From a bacterium (GTDB lineage Bacteria > UBA9089 > CG2-30-40-21): a stretch of DNA of 16,891 bases. Every line of letters begins with the position of its first letter. Positions within the stretch are counted from its first letter, which is position 1. The stretch covers positions 1 to 16,891 of the forward strand of contig JASEHA010000019.1 in NCBI GenBank assembly GCA_030018795.1, written 5' to 3'. Below are positions 1 to 7,539 of the stretch, piece by piece. Both the position numbers and the translations under genes were made by a program. The notes under the pieces were generated by a model. The model had not been told where the DNA came from. It made no database searches and saw nothing but the letters and a program-made list of their open reading frames with translations.

Positions 1-276
1 CTCAATTGGCTGAACCACATCCAGCAAGGGAATCCCATCCATCCTTTGATCCGGCATATCACAAAAATGGACATGCTTTACCCCCATTACCCCGCCAGCC
101 TTATAAGCAGACTCCTTCAGCTTATTCTTCATCCCATCCTCATACCGAGATGATGCACCCTCGCTCATTATTACTACATGCACCTCACGACCATCCCTGA
201 CATGCTTGATAAGACTTCCACCCAATCCAAGAAGCTCATCATCTGGATGGGCAGCTATTACCAATACCTTCTTCAT
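1..276 (-). CDS. PIG-L/LmbE-family deacetylase, N-terminal part (cut by window edge)
   Basis: Reading the minus strand from an ATG at 276 gives 92 codons with no stop before the window ends. The family's zinc-binding signature AHPDDE sits at residues 9-14, after a short hydrophobic strand (KKVLVIA), exactly where PIG-L/LmbE proteins carry it. The next segment, GLGGSLIKHVRDGREVHVV, fits the first Rossmann-like unit. Known members remove N-acetyl groups from GlcNAc-type sugars in GlcNAc-PI, mycothiol, bacillithiol or teicoplanin-like substrates; the substrate here is unknown. A strong GGGAGGA site lies 4 bases before the ATG. The start lies inside the end of the upstream acyl-ligase gene (38-bp overlap), so translation is probably coupled. 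It is the second deacetylase of the locus and unrelated in fold to the ChbG-type one at 5985-6818. The C-terminal metal ligand cannot be seen. Confidence 0.9.
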   Translation of the reverse strand, partial: MKKVLVIAAHPDDELLGLGGSLIKHVRDGREVHVVIMSEGASSRYEDGMKNKLKESAYKAGGVMGVKHVHFCDMPDQRMDGIPLLDVVQPIE

Positions 277-1750
277 CCCGTCCTCCCATTTTTAGTACAT
301 ACCTTTTTATCTTGCCCGATGTCGTCTTTGGCAGTGAACTTACAAACTCCACTGCCCTTGGAATCTTATATTCAGGCAGATTCTTCTTGCAATATCGCAA
401 TATATCCTTATCGATTAGAGATGTATCTGCCTTCAAGACCACAAATGCCTTAATCATCTCTCCCATAATCTCATCTGGAATGCCTGTTACCGCACATTCA
501 GCCACATCAGATATTTCAGTAATTATATCCTCTATCTCCTGCGGATGTATCCTGAACGCACCAGCCTTAATCATATCTGACTGCCTGCCTGCAATAAATA
601 TATACCCATCCTCATCTATTCTGGCTATATCTCCAGTATGCAGCCAGTTATCCCTTAAAACATCCTGTGTTTCCTCAGGCTGTCCCCAATATCCTTTCAT
701 AATATTTAACCCTTGAGCTGCAATTTCACCAACCTCTCCAATCGCTGCATCCTTACCATTTTTATCTACTACCCTTATTTTCACCCCTGGGATTGCCTTG
801 CCTGCTGAGCCAAGTTTTCTCAGCCACATTTCAGGTTCAAGATAGGACAATCTTGCTGTTGCCTCTGTTTGACCATACATAGCACAATAATCAACATCCG
901 GCAATATCTTTTTCATCTCAACAATATTTGCTGGTGACAATGCCCCGCCAGCACAAGTCATATATCTCAAATGAGGAAATTTTAACCCTCTGACATTTGA
1001 TTTATGAAGAAGCATGGCATACGATGAAGGCACTCCGGCAAACCCAGTTGCCTTTTCCTCAATCATCATCTCCAGCATCTTGTTCAAAAAAACAAACTGA
1101 TGAGAAATAATAAGCGTTCCTCCTGCCAGAATATGAGTCAAAAGCAAGGAATTGCCATACGAATAAAAGAATGGTAGGACAACCATTATTTTGTCATCAC
1201 TGGTAAGATGCAGATATTCTACAATCGATTCTGCATTGCTCCGAAGGTTCAAATGGGTAAGCATTACACCCTTTGGTTTCCCAACTGTGCCTGAGGTATA
1301 GATTATCTGAGCAATATCTTCCTTTTCATCCACCTCTACCATTGAAACTTCTTCTTCTACAATAATTCTCGTTTCATCCAGTATTATCTTGAAGACCACA
1401 CCTTCATCATCCGGAAGATATTGACAACAGAGCTTATTAGTAATCACTCCCTTTGGCTGACAGCTATCAAAGACATACCTTACATCCCTGTCAGTGGTAT
1501 CTGTATTTAAGGCAACCACCACACCGCCAACCTTTAATATCGCAAAATAAGACATGACATAATCAATAGAATTGTCTAACAATAAGATTACCCTATCACC
1601 CTTTTTCAGCCCATATTTGCTCAAGACATTCGATAGACGATTTACCAACCCTAACAATGTTGTATAATCAACCCTCTGCCCTCGATATACCACAGCAATA
1701 TTATCTGGATGATTTTTTGCACTATTATCTAAAAACGAATAAACATTCAT
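239..1750 (-). CDS. AMP-forming acyl-CoA/acyl-ACP ligase (ANL superfamily)
   Basis: This 503-residue protein has all core motifs of the acyl-adenylate-forming family. The P-loop YTSGTVGKPKGVMLTH is at about 151-166, YGQTEATAR at 292-300, LHTGDIARIDEDGYIFIAGR at 370-389, and the catalytic lysine is in PKTTSGKIKR (K480). Family chemistry is carboxylate plus ATP to acyl-AMP, then transfer to a thiol of CoA or a phosphopantetheinyl carrier protein. No extra FAAL-type insertion is obvious and the length is normal for a stand-alone ligase. A free acyl carrier protein (9873-10121) in the same gene set makes it a plausible thiol acceptor; that is inference. The ATG at 1750 follows a purine-rich AGGGGG that overlaps the LarA-family stop codon 9 bp upstream. 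The last ~20 residues extend past the usual family end and overlap the next gene. The carboxylate cannot be deduced from sequence. Confidence 0.9.
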   Translation of the reverse strand: MNVYSFLDNSAKNHPDNIAVVYRGQRVDYTTLLGLVNRLSNVLSKYGLKKGDRVILLLDNSIDYVMSYFAILKVGGVVVALNTDTTDRDVRYVFDSCQPKGVITNKLCCQYLPDDEGVVFKIILDETRIIVEEEVSMVEVDEKEDIAQIIYTSGTVGKPKGVMLTHLNLRSNAESIVEYLHLTSDDKIMVVLPFFYSYGNSLLLTHILAGGTLIISHQFVFLNKMLEMMIEEKATGFAGVPSSYAMLLHKSNVRGLKFPHLRYMTCAGGALSPANIVEMKKILPDVDYCAMYGQTEATARLSYLEPEMWLRKLGSAGKAIPGVKIRVVDKNGKDAAIGEVGEIAAQGLNIMKGYWGQPEETQDVLRDNWLHTGDIARIDEDGYIFIAGRQSDMIKAGAFRIHPQEIEDIITEISDVAECAVTGIPDEIMGEMIKAFVVLKADTSLIDKDILRYCKKNLPEYKIPRAVEFVSSLPKTTSGKIKRYVLKMGGRDEEGIGNSCPSR

Positions 1751-1759
1751 TCTGAAAAT

Positions 1760-2992
1760 CTACCCCCTGTTCTTTGCTATCTGAAGACTACTGTAAGGAA
1801 AAATTGCCAGATGGCAATTTTTGTTATACATCCCTTCAAGTCGTTCTATTACATCATCCCATCGGTTAAACAATGAATACCCATCCCAGAAAAGTGTAGC
1901 AAAATCAGCCTTATTGATGTTTGGAGAATATACCCATAACTCCCTGTTTCCTAAAAACTTACGTTTCGCCGGAGGCTTATGCAGTCGCATCCCTGGCTCA
2001 AAAAGGGCATGATAGCCCCTCCCCAGACTGCAAGCACTTGTAAGAATAACCACCCCATCATCCTTGACCAATCCTTCCCCTGCAGAGCGATACATGCCAA
2101 AGGCATTATCTATCTGAAACATCTCCATGTCCTTAGGATAGGCATTCAGTATAGCCACATCTATCCCTTCTGGTGTATTTGTAGCATAAACCTCTCTTGC
2201 CAATCTTACCCCTGCTCGATGAGCATCAACCACATCACCAACAAAAACACCAGCCAATCCTCTTTTAGAATTAACCACCAGATTGACCCCCAGATCAACC
2301 CCTATTTTTTTAGCTACACCCTCAACCTCTTCTCGAAACCTGTTGCCATCAACCTCTCCTATCCCGCCACGAAGCCCCATCATAACAAACTTATGACTTC
2401 GTTCCAAAATCTCTATCCCGGCAAGCCCTGGCAAGACTATCTTGCCGCCGCCGCTAAAACCAGCAAATGCATGCGGAACAATAGTCCCCACAACAATCTT
2501 GAACTCAGCCTCTATAAAAAACCTATTAATACGAACCGGCACCTTGCCCAGAATAATCCCTGTATCAACTAAATTCTCAAATGGATTATGGTTATAGATA
2601 TCAAACCGTTCGACAATATCCCTGCCCAGTTTTTTTATTAGGTCATCCCGAAGCAATGGTCGATGTCCACCAGTACTGATAACTATCTTCACCTGCTCAT
2701 CCCGGATACCAGCACCTTGGAGTTGCCTTGCAATCTCATTCAATATTTCATTCAGCAGACTTGGTCTAGTAATATCCTCAACAGCAATAGCTACTGTTTT
2801 CTTACCCAGAGCCATCTCAGCAATTGTTGATGTATGGATAGGATTTGCAAATGCCTCTCTTATCCCTTGTTGACCAATCTCATCAGCATCGCTCATCCCA
2901 CACACCTGAACATCCCAGTTTTTCGAAAACCCCAGATCAAACATCTCATCTCCATACCATGCCTGCCAGGGGATATTAATTGTTTGAATCAT
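1760..2992 (-). CDS. LarA-family nickel-pincer hydroxyacid racemase/epimerase homologue (DUF2088)
   Basis: The 410-residue protein matches lactate racemase LarA along its length. Visible motifs are VEDITRP (71-77, R76), STGGHRP (106-112, H110), HNPFE (135-139) and PHAFAGFSGGGKIVLPGL (173-190). K184 and H200 fall at the same numbers as the lysine that binds the nickel-pincer nucleotide and the nickel-ligating histidine of the Lactiplantibacillus enzyme, and H174 matches a catalytic histidine. The family racemises or epimerises 2-hydroxy acids. Downstream, FQIDNAFG has Asn (N296) where I recall lactate racemase having Lys three residues after the conserved Gln (Q293), so the substrate may not be lactate. 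The ATG at 2992 is preceded by AAGGTG at 5 bases. It lies between the radical SAM and acyl-ligase genes, suggesting it supplies a stereoisomer for activation (inference). The LarB, LarC and LarE cofactor genes are not in the window. Confidence 0.92.
   Translation of the reverse strand: MIQTINIPWQAWYGDEMFDLGFSKNWDVQVCGMSDADEIGQQGIREAFANPIHTSTIAEMALGKKTVAIAVEDITRPSLLNEILNEIARQLQGAGIRDEQVKIVISTGGHRPLLRDDLIKKLGRDIVERFDIYNHNPFENLVDTGIILGKVPVRINRFFIEAEFKIVVGTIVPHAFAGFSGGGKIVLPGLAGIEILERSHKFVMMGLRGGIGEVDGNRFREEVEGVAKKIGVDLGVNLVVNSKRGLAGVFVGDVVDAHRAGVRLAREVYATNTPEGIDVAILNAYPKDMEMFQIDNAFGMYRSAGEGLVKDDGVVILTSACSLGRGYHALFEPGMRLHKPPAKRKFLGNRELWVYSPNINKADFATLFWDGYSLFNRWDDVIERLEGMYNKNCHLAIFPYSSLQIAKNRG
1799..1822. 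repeat. Perfect 10-bp inverted repeat with T-rich end near the 3' end of the LarA-family gene
   Basis: The arms are aaaaattgcc (1799-1808) and ggcaattttt (1813-1822), with agat between. Read on the minus strand, the stem ends in five T residues 39 bases before the LarA-family stop codon. The shape resembles a weak intrinsic terminator or attenuator, but it lies inside coding sequence and the stem is short in G and C. Confidence 0.8.
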
Positions 2993-3014
2993 ATTTACAC
3001 CTTAATTCCTCTCA

Positions 3015-4415
3015 TTATTTCTTAAACATCTGCTTAAATACAAACCAGACAGAAAATAAATTATATTTTAATTGCGTAAAAGACCTTATCCTCTTTATAT
3101 GTTGAATAATCTTGGATGGTCTTAAATAAAAACGTCGAAATGCCCGCTTTTGCCAGACATAAATTTCCTTTTGACTTAAACATGGAAGCTTATGAACAGG
3201 AAATGCATAGGTGCTATACTGCTCATAATTAAAATTAACTATTAAATTTTGTTCAAATAACTGTCGAAAAATCTCACTGCCAGGATAGGGTTTTAAGATA
3301 AGAAATTTTGCAAAATCAGGGTCCAGCTCTATAGCAAATTTTATAGTCTCCTTAATGGTTCCAGGATTTTCTCCTGGCAAACCAATCATAAAGAATCCTC
3401 CTGTTGCAAACCCTAATTCCTTGGATAATTTATAAGTTTTTCTTACAGTCTCCAATGTTATTCCTTTTTTAATACCATCTAATATAGACTGATTGCCAGA
3501 CTCTACCCCATAAAGAACGGTTGAGACATTTATATCTTTTAATGCCAAAAGAATCTCTTTATCAACATGGTCTACCCTTAAACCATTAGGCAGGGCAAAA
3601 TAAATATTTATCTTTCTTGCCTTAATCTCATCCCTGAAATCCAGAACCTTTTTTTTAATCACCGTAAAACAATCATCCACAATGTGAACCTCTTTAATCC
3701 CAAATTTATTGATTAGATACTCTATCTCATCTACCATATTTTTAATACTTCTGAATCTAAACCTTATTCCAAATATCTGCTTGGTACAGCAATAGGTACA
3801 TCTGCCAGGACAGCCTCTACTTGTCATTATTGAGGTTGCTGGAGAAGCTATGGCATCAGGTGGAATATAGGAATAAAAGTTCTTTAATAAATGTCTCGCT
3901 GGAAATGGAATGGTATCAATGTCCTGGATTAATTCTCTATCCTTATTCTGGCATACCTGTCCATTTTTTTTATAACATATCCCATCTATCGAGGCAAACT
4001 CACCCCCACTTTCTATCCCTTTAATCAATTCGAGTATAGTTTTTTCACCCTCCCCCTTAACTACAAAATCAATATTCGTATTTTTCATGACATCCATGGG
4101 AGCAATCGTAGGATGTATCCCTCCAAAAATTACAGGGATATCTTTATGTTTTTTGACAATCTCGACCAAATGTACCGCATGATTAAATGTAGGAGTAGTA
4201 GCAGTAATCCCAACCACATCTATGTTTTTTAACCTACCCGCAAATTGACTATCCTCTATCTTGTCAGCATCAAAATCAATCACCTCTACTTCATATCCTT
4301 CCTTTTCCAGAACCGCTGCTACATAAAGCAACCCTAATGGCAAATAGGGTGGATGAGCAGAACTTCCATATATTGTCTTTTGAGATGGAGAAATTAATAG
4401 AATTTTCATATTCAC
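3015..4415 (-). CDS. Cobalamin-binding-domain radical SAM protein
   Basis: The 466-residue protein has two parts. Residues 1 to ~165 form a B12-binding-like Rossmann domain (MKILLISPSQ, LPLGLLYVAAVLEKEGYEVE, VGITATTPTF, IPVIFGGIHPT, GEGE). From ~195 comes a radical SAM barrel with the cluster motif CPGRCTYC (C202, C206, C209), preceded by TSRG, and a later GLPGE segment. This architecture is shared by BchE, HpnP-like and many methyltransferase or ring-forming enzymes, so the reaction cannot be named. C210 directly after the cluster gives an unusual CC. I place the start at GTG 4415 because AAGG lies 7 bases upstream; an ATG at 4409 is the alternative. The GTGA overlap with the upstream membrane-protein gene indicates translational coupling. 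In this setting it may methylate or rearrange a sugar, lipid or hydroxy acid (inference). Confidence 0.9.
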   Translation of the reverse strand: MNMKILLISPSQKTIYGSSAHPPYLPLGLLYVAAVLEKEGYEVEVIDFDADKIEDSQFAGRLKNIDVVGITATTPTFNHAVHLVEIVKKHKDIPVIFGGIHPTIAPMDVMKNTNIDFVVKGEGEKTILELIKGIESGGEFASIDGICYKKNGQVCQNKDRELIQDIDTIPFPARHLLKNFYSYIPPDAIASPATSIMTSRGCPGRCTYCCTKQIFGIRFRFRSIKNMVDEIEYLINKFGIKEVHIVDDCFTVIKKKVLDFRDEIKARKINIYFALPNGLRVDHVDKEILLALKDINVSTVLYGVESGNQSILDGIKKGITLETVRKTYKLSKELGFATGGFFMIGLPGENPGTIKETIKFAIELDPDFAKFLILKPYPGSEIFRQLFEQNLIVNFNYEQYSTYAFPVHKLPCLSQKEIYVWQKRAFRRFYLRPSKIIQHIKRIRSFTQLKYNLFSVWFVFKQMFKK

Positions 4416-5983
4416 TTTTTCACCTTTTCTCTATTATACACCCATAATTTTCCTTGGTGATGCATCAGCACAAACCCCTGGTTTCTAAACAATCTGAAAA
4501 TTCCCTCATCCCTTCCCCAGAAAAGCACGTAATCATAAACTTGTTTTATTCTTTCCATATCTGTTGCCTCCGGATTCTGATGGTTAAACTCAGGAAATAT
4601 TTCTTTACAAGGTTGCTTATATTTGAAAACAGTACGCCCAGGATATTTAACCATACTTCTTCCTGTAGCCCCACCCTTAATGATATTGTAATAATTAAAT
4701 GCCCATACAAGAGAATGAATGACCCCAACCTTATCATCTTCAAGATGTATGGGTAACAGGCATTTATTTCTTTCAATTACAGAGATTCCAGAGGTATAAT
4801 CCTTAAGAGATTGGTTAATCTCAACGATATGATAGGTCATCAATCCATACTGACAAATGCTTAATATTAACACCAATCCTATAAACGTTCTGGACGTTAT
4901 TCTTTTCTTAAATGGTTCTGGACAAGTCAGGACAAAGATAAATATGAAAAACAACATTCTAATATTAAATTTACCCCAGCCAAATATTTCTCGAGGTAGC
5001 ATAAAATATAAGATAGATAGAATTACTGTCAGAATCAACATTATTTCCTTGTGCAACAATCTGTCGATTTTATCACCAATTCCTATATTGGATATAGTGT
5101 CTTCCTGTTTCAGAGATAATAGCTTTTTTATTATCAAGAAGCCTATAAAACATAAGGGCATTATAAAGATTATTGCCCCTATTTTTGAATATGAATATCC
5201 AAGTAGTAAAATAAACTCCTGCAGGATAGTGCCTACAGAAGAATACTCCACCATGTGTCCCTCTCCTGTATCGATAGATAACATGGAAATAATATATTGG
5301 ATAAAAAATATGAGGGCAGGGATAAAAGTTACCATCAATCTTAATAGCCTCTTAAAGTCTCTTTTATAGTAGATAAACATATATAATAAGGTAACAAAAA
5401 TCCCAAGCAAGAAGCTAAATGCATGGGAAAGATAGAGAACAAGGAACAATATAGACAATAAAGTGATATTTTTAGCGTTTAATTGCTTACCATGTTTTAT
5501 CAAGTATCCAAACAGGAAAAAGAATATTGGGATAGAAAAGCAAAAGCAATCATACCCCTTTAACTGAAAATAGTTAAAGGGGTACATAAAACTAACAAAT
5601 CCAAAAATAATTTTTTTAGGATCAACTATTTTTATAAAATAAAATACACTCAATGGTAATAAAATTACAGTAGTGCTTACTGCTATCTTGTAAGAGAGAA
5701 GAATCGGAAAAACAAACGAAAGCAAATATACTATAATATTAAATGAAAGGTTTGGGATTAATGAAAAATTTAGATCATAGTAAGTAGAATAGTTAAATAC
5801 AGGATTAAAGTATTCCTTGAGCATCTGGACTACCAGGATATATCCAGGCCCATTCTGTGATGGGAAACATTCACATATCCAGATAGGAATTAGACTGGCA
5901 AGCATAAGAAATCCAATGAGAATGATAAACCAGTTTCTATTTAAGACTATCTCATAGCTTGTTGGCTGAGAGTTTGTTGCCAT
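4412..5983 (-). CDS. Polytopic membrane protein, copy B; possible GT-C-like glycosyltransferase
   Basis: About 523 residues, with roughly 11-13 hydrophobic segments over the first ~380 residues and a hydrophilic C-terminal domain of ~130. It is paralogous over its full length to copy A (8353-9846). Shared blocks include FPSQNGPGY (40-48) after the first membrane segment, YFNP and NYSTYY just downstream, PNLSFN, a buried HAFSF, W...N.RML.F near the last helices, GGATGRS and a WGRD block near the C terminus. Multi-helix topology with a conserved first extracytoplasmic loop recalls GT-C enzymes that use polyprenyl-phosphate sugars. However, the classical acidic motif directly after helix 1 is not conserved between the copies; the nearest shared acidic position follows STYY (D70 here). 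The start is ATG 5983, one base after the deacetylase stop, because AAAAGGA lies 10 bases upstream; the in-frame GTG at 6007 has no such site. Function remains a proposal. Confidence 0.88.
   Translation of the reverse strand: MATNSQPTSYEIVLNRNWFIILIGFLMLASLIPIWICECFPSQNGPGYILVVQMLKEYFNPVFNYSTYYDLNFSLIPNLSFNIIVYLLSFVFPILLSYKIAVSTTVILLPLSVFYFIKIVDPKKIIFGFVSFMYPFNYFQLKGYDCFCFSIPIFFFLFGYLIKHGKQLNAKNITLLSILFLVLYLSHAFSFLLGIFVTLLYMFIYYKRDFKRLLRLMVTFIPALIFFIQYIISMLSIDTGEGHMVEYSSVGTILQEFILLLGYSYSKIGAIIFIMPLCFIGFLIIKKLLSLKQEDTISNIGIGDKIDRLLHKEIMLILTVILSILYFMLPREIFGWGKFNIRMLFFIFIFVLTCPEPFKKRITSRTFIGLVLILSICQYGLMTYHIVEINQSLKDYTSGISVIERNKCLLPIHLEDDKVGVIHSLVWAFNYYNIIKGGATGRSMVKYPGRTVFKYKQPCKEIFPEFNHQNPEATDMERIKQVYDYVLFWGRDEGIFRLFRNQGFVLMHHQGKLWVYNREKVKK
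5553..5584. repeat. Perfect 13-bp inverted repeat, 6-nt loop, inside membrane protein copy B
   Basis: On the plus strand taccccttt followed by aact (5553-5565) is the exact reverse complement of agttaaaggggta (5572-5584), with gaaaat between. It lies in sequence coding for the YPFNYFQLKGYD stretch of copy B. Copy A has a different sequence here, so the symmetry is specific to this copy. Confidence 0.9.
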
Positions 5984-5984
5984 T

Positions 5985-6818
5985 TCATATCCATCCTTTT
6001 GTTTCACTCAAATCATCATAATTTACAAGAGCTATCCCTCTCTTCTGAATCAACTCTCTTGTCTCTATAGATATCAATACCCTTAACTCATCTGCCCAAC
6101 TAAAATTATATTTAGTTATCAAGTCATACTCTGCTACTCCTGGATGACACATCAACTCAGAGACTCCATCAGGAAGTTTATCTATTACCTCAACAAGATT
6201 CTCCTCAGTCATATGCCCGCTAAACCCTGCCCCGAAGAAAAAATCAGGTGTTTGCAGTTGTGCCTTCAAGATTCTCTTCCTTGCCTGTTTTGCCAGAAAT
6301 GCCAACCCTCTCTGAGCTATACCACATGGTCTTCTATAATCGCATGGTGTTCTTATCCACTTGATACCATATTCTTTAGCCAGTCGCAATACTATCTTTA
6401 AAATAAGAGGATACACATGCAAGTGTTGATGGCTATCAATATGTGAAGGCTTGATCCCTGCATTCAATACCTTCTCAATCTGTGCCCGAATCTCCTGCTC
6501 TACTTCATCAAGTGATATTTGTTTGAGCAGTATTTTTCGCAAAAACACGCCATACTTTTTATGCAGCCTGCCTTTCTTATCTATCAGAGTGGGAACTAAA
6601 TGTGAAGGACAAACAGGCACCTCTTCTACCAGCACAATATGTACCCCTACAGCAAGCGACGAATTATCTTGCAACAGTGATATTGCCTGTTCAAACGCCT
6701 GTCCGTTTGCCATCAAAGAAGTAGAGGTAACAATCCCCTCTGCAAATGCCCTGATAATCCCCTTATTTATACCTTCTGTTAATCCAAAATCATCTGCATT
6801 GACAATAAGTTGTTTCAT
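5985..6818 (-). CDS. ChbG/HpnK/NaxD (YdjC-like) carbohydrate deacetylase
   Basis: The 277-residue protein opens with LIVNADDFGLTEGINKGI, the metal-binding signature of the YdjC/ChbG family (D9, D10). It continues with VGVHIVL (H60) and the histidine-rich SHIDSHQHLHVYP (125-137), then ELMCHPG (H225). Length is normal. Characterised members deacetylate chitooligosaccharides (ChbG), act in hopanoid side-chain formation (HpnK), or deacetylate undecaprenyl-phosphate amino sugars before transfer to lipid A (NaxD of Francisella). The two GT2 genes just upstream and the multi-helix membrane protein just downstream fit the NaxD role best: N-deacetylation of a polyprenyl-phosphate-linked sugar at the inner membrane (inference). 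The ATG at 6818 lies inside the end of the GT2 gene (29-bp overlap). It has no well-spaced ribosome site (AAGG abuts the ATG), so coupling is likely. Confidence 0.92.
   Translation of the reverse strand: MKQLIVNADDFGLTEGINKGIIRAFAEGIVTSTSLMANGQAFEQAISLLQDNSSLAVGVHIVLVEEVPVCPSHLVPTLIDKKGRLHKKYGVFLRKILLKQISLDEVEQEIRAQIEKVLNAGIKPSHIDSHQHLHVYPLILKIVLRLAKEYGIKWIRTPCDYRRPCGIAQRGLAFLAKQARKRILKAQLQTPDFFFGAGFSGHMTEENLVEVIDKLPDGVSELMCHPGVAEYDLITKYNFSWADELRVLISIETRELIQKRGIALVNYDDLSETKGWI
5994..6000 (-). promoter_or_regulatory. Ribosome binding site deciding the start of membrane protein copy B
   Basis: AAAAGGA on the minus strand lies 10 bases before ATG 5983 and inside the end of the deacetylase gene. 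It supports ATG 5983 over GTG 6007, which has no purine-rich site upstream. Confidence 0.65.
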
Positions 6819-7527
6819 CCTTCAAGCTTTTCATCCTTCTCGTTTCTTTTATCAGCCGAAATATCTCTCTTACAGTATCCCAAAACAGTTGCGGTGTAAT
6901 CATAGTCAATACCCCTTGTCTATAAAAGCAATCTACCCCAATCTGATGGATACTAAATCCCTTCTTATGACTCTTTACAAGAAACTCTGTATCTATAAAT
7001 GCACCCTTTGCATTTAGAGTAATCGCATTCAATACCTGTTTTTTAAGCAACTTAAACGAAAAGTTAATATCACGGATAGGTAGCTGGAACAGAAACCTGA
7101 CCATAAAATTATAGACAAAAAATATAAACTGTCTAAAAAAACCCTCTCTTGTCCTGTTGAGCCTATAAGCAGAAATTATATCTGCTCCGGCAAATTTCAT
7201 GGCACGAACAGCCTTCTTGATATCATCCAGATTAAAATATAAATCAGGATCCGCATAGACAAGAATATCCTTTTGAGCCATTTCAAACCCCTCTCTTAAG
7301 CTTTGTCCATGACCTACCCTTTTATCATGAAGCAGCATCCTTACATGGCTATTGTTACGGCTTAACATAGTTACAATTTCCTGCATATTGTCTGTACTTG
7401 CATCATTCACAATAATTATTTCATAATCATCTGTAATCTCTGATGCTACATCTATGGCATTCATTACAACCTGTTCAATACATGTTGCCTGATTATATGC
7501 CGGGAAGATAACAGATATGCTCTCCAT
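6790..7527 (-). CDS. GT2 family glycosyltransferase, DPM1-like, copy 2
   Basis: About 245 residues with the GT-A core of family 2: SVIFPAYNQ near the N terminus, DYEIIIVNDASTDN for nucleotide binding, and DPDL as the metal-binding DxD (about D93-P94-D95). GADIISAYRLNR follows. There are no C-terminal membrane helices, so it resembles short DPM1/polyprenyl-phosphate sugar synthases rather than ArnC or FlmF with two helices. Copy 1 (7538-8239) is homologous end to end. Differences include NDAS for DDAS and DPD for DAD, compatible with another donor sugar. I start it at ATG 7527, with GAGG 8 bases upstream overlapping the previous stop; the in-frame GTG at 7536 would lie within that ribosome site. 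Likely role is sugar transfer from a nucleotide donor to polyprenyl phosphate on the cytoplasmic face; donor unknown. Confidence 0.92.
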   Translation of the reverse strand: MESISVIFPAYNQATCIEQVVMNAIDVASEITDDYEIIIVNDASTDNMQEIVTMLSRNNSHVRMLLHDKRVGHGQSLREGFEMAQKDILVYADPDLYFNLDDIKKAVRAMKFAGADIISAYRLNRTREGFFRQFIFFVYNFMVRFLFQLPIRDINFSFKLLKKQVLNAITLNAKGAFIDTEFLVKSHKKGFSIHQIGVDCFYRQGVLTMITPQLFWDTVREIFRLIKETRRMKSLKDETTYCQCR

Positions 7528-7535
7528 AACATTCA

Positions 7536-7539
7536 CCTC
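7536..7539 (-). promoter_or_regulatory. Ribosome binding site deciding the start of GT2 copy 2
   Basis: GAGG overlaps the TGA stop of GT2 copy 1 and lies 8 bases before ATG 7527. The in-frame GTG at 7536 overlaps this site and so is unlikely to be the start. Confidence 0.7.

Noticed and set aside
239..1750. Nonribosomal peptide adenylation domain, or an exosortase-associated acyl ligase
   Set aside because: No condensation, thioesterase or peptide synthetase modules are present, and no exosortase gene or PEP-CTERM tail is seen in the window, so only a general ANL ligase can be supported.
1799..1822. Hairpin with T-run as a true operon terminator
   Set aside because: It lies within the LarA-family coding region and the stem is poor in G and C. 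The downstream ligase gene is closely linked with its ribosome site overlapping the LarA stop, so full termination is unlikely; kept only as a possible attenuator.
1979..2572. Long plus-strand open frame (197 codons)
   Set aside because: It lies entirely antisense to the LarA-family gene, has no recognisable motif or ribosome site, and the minus-strand product has full catalytic motifs. Other plus-strand frames at 4857-5369, 6451-7017 and 13806-14309 are rejected for the same reasons.
4412..5983. Assignment of the membrane proteins as ArnT or FlmK
   Set aside because: No conserved acidic residue directly after helix 1 and no recognisable ArnT signature; only topology and gene context agree.
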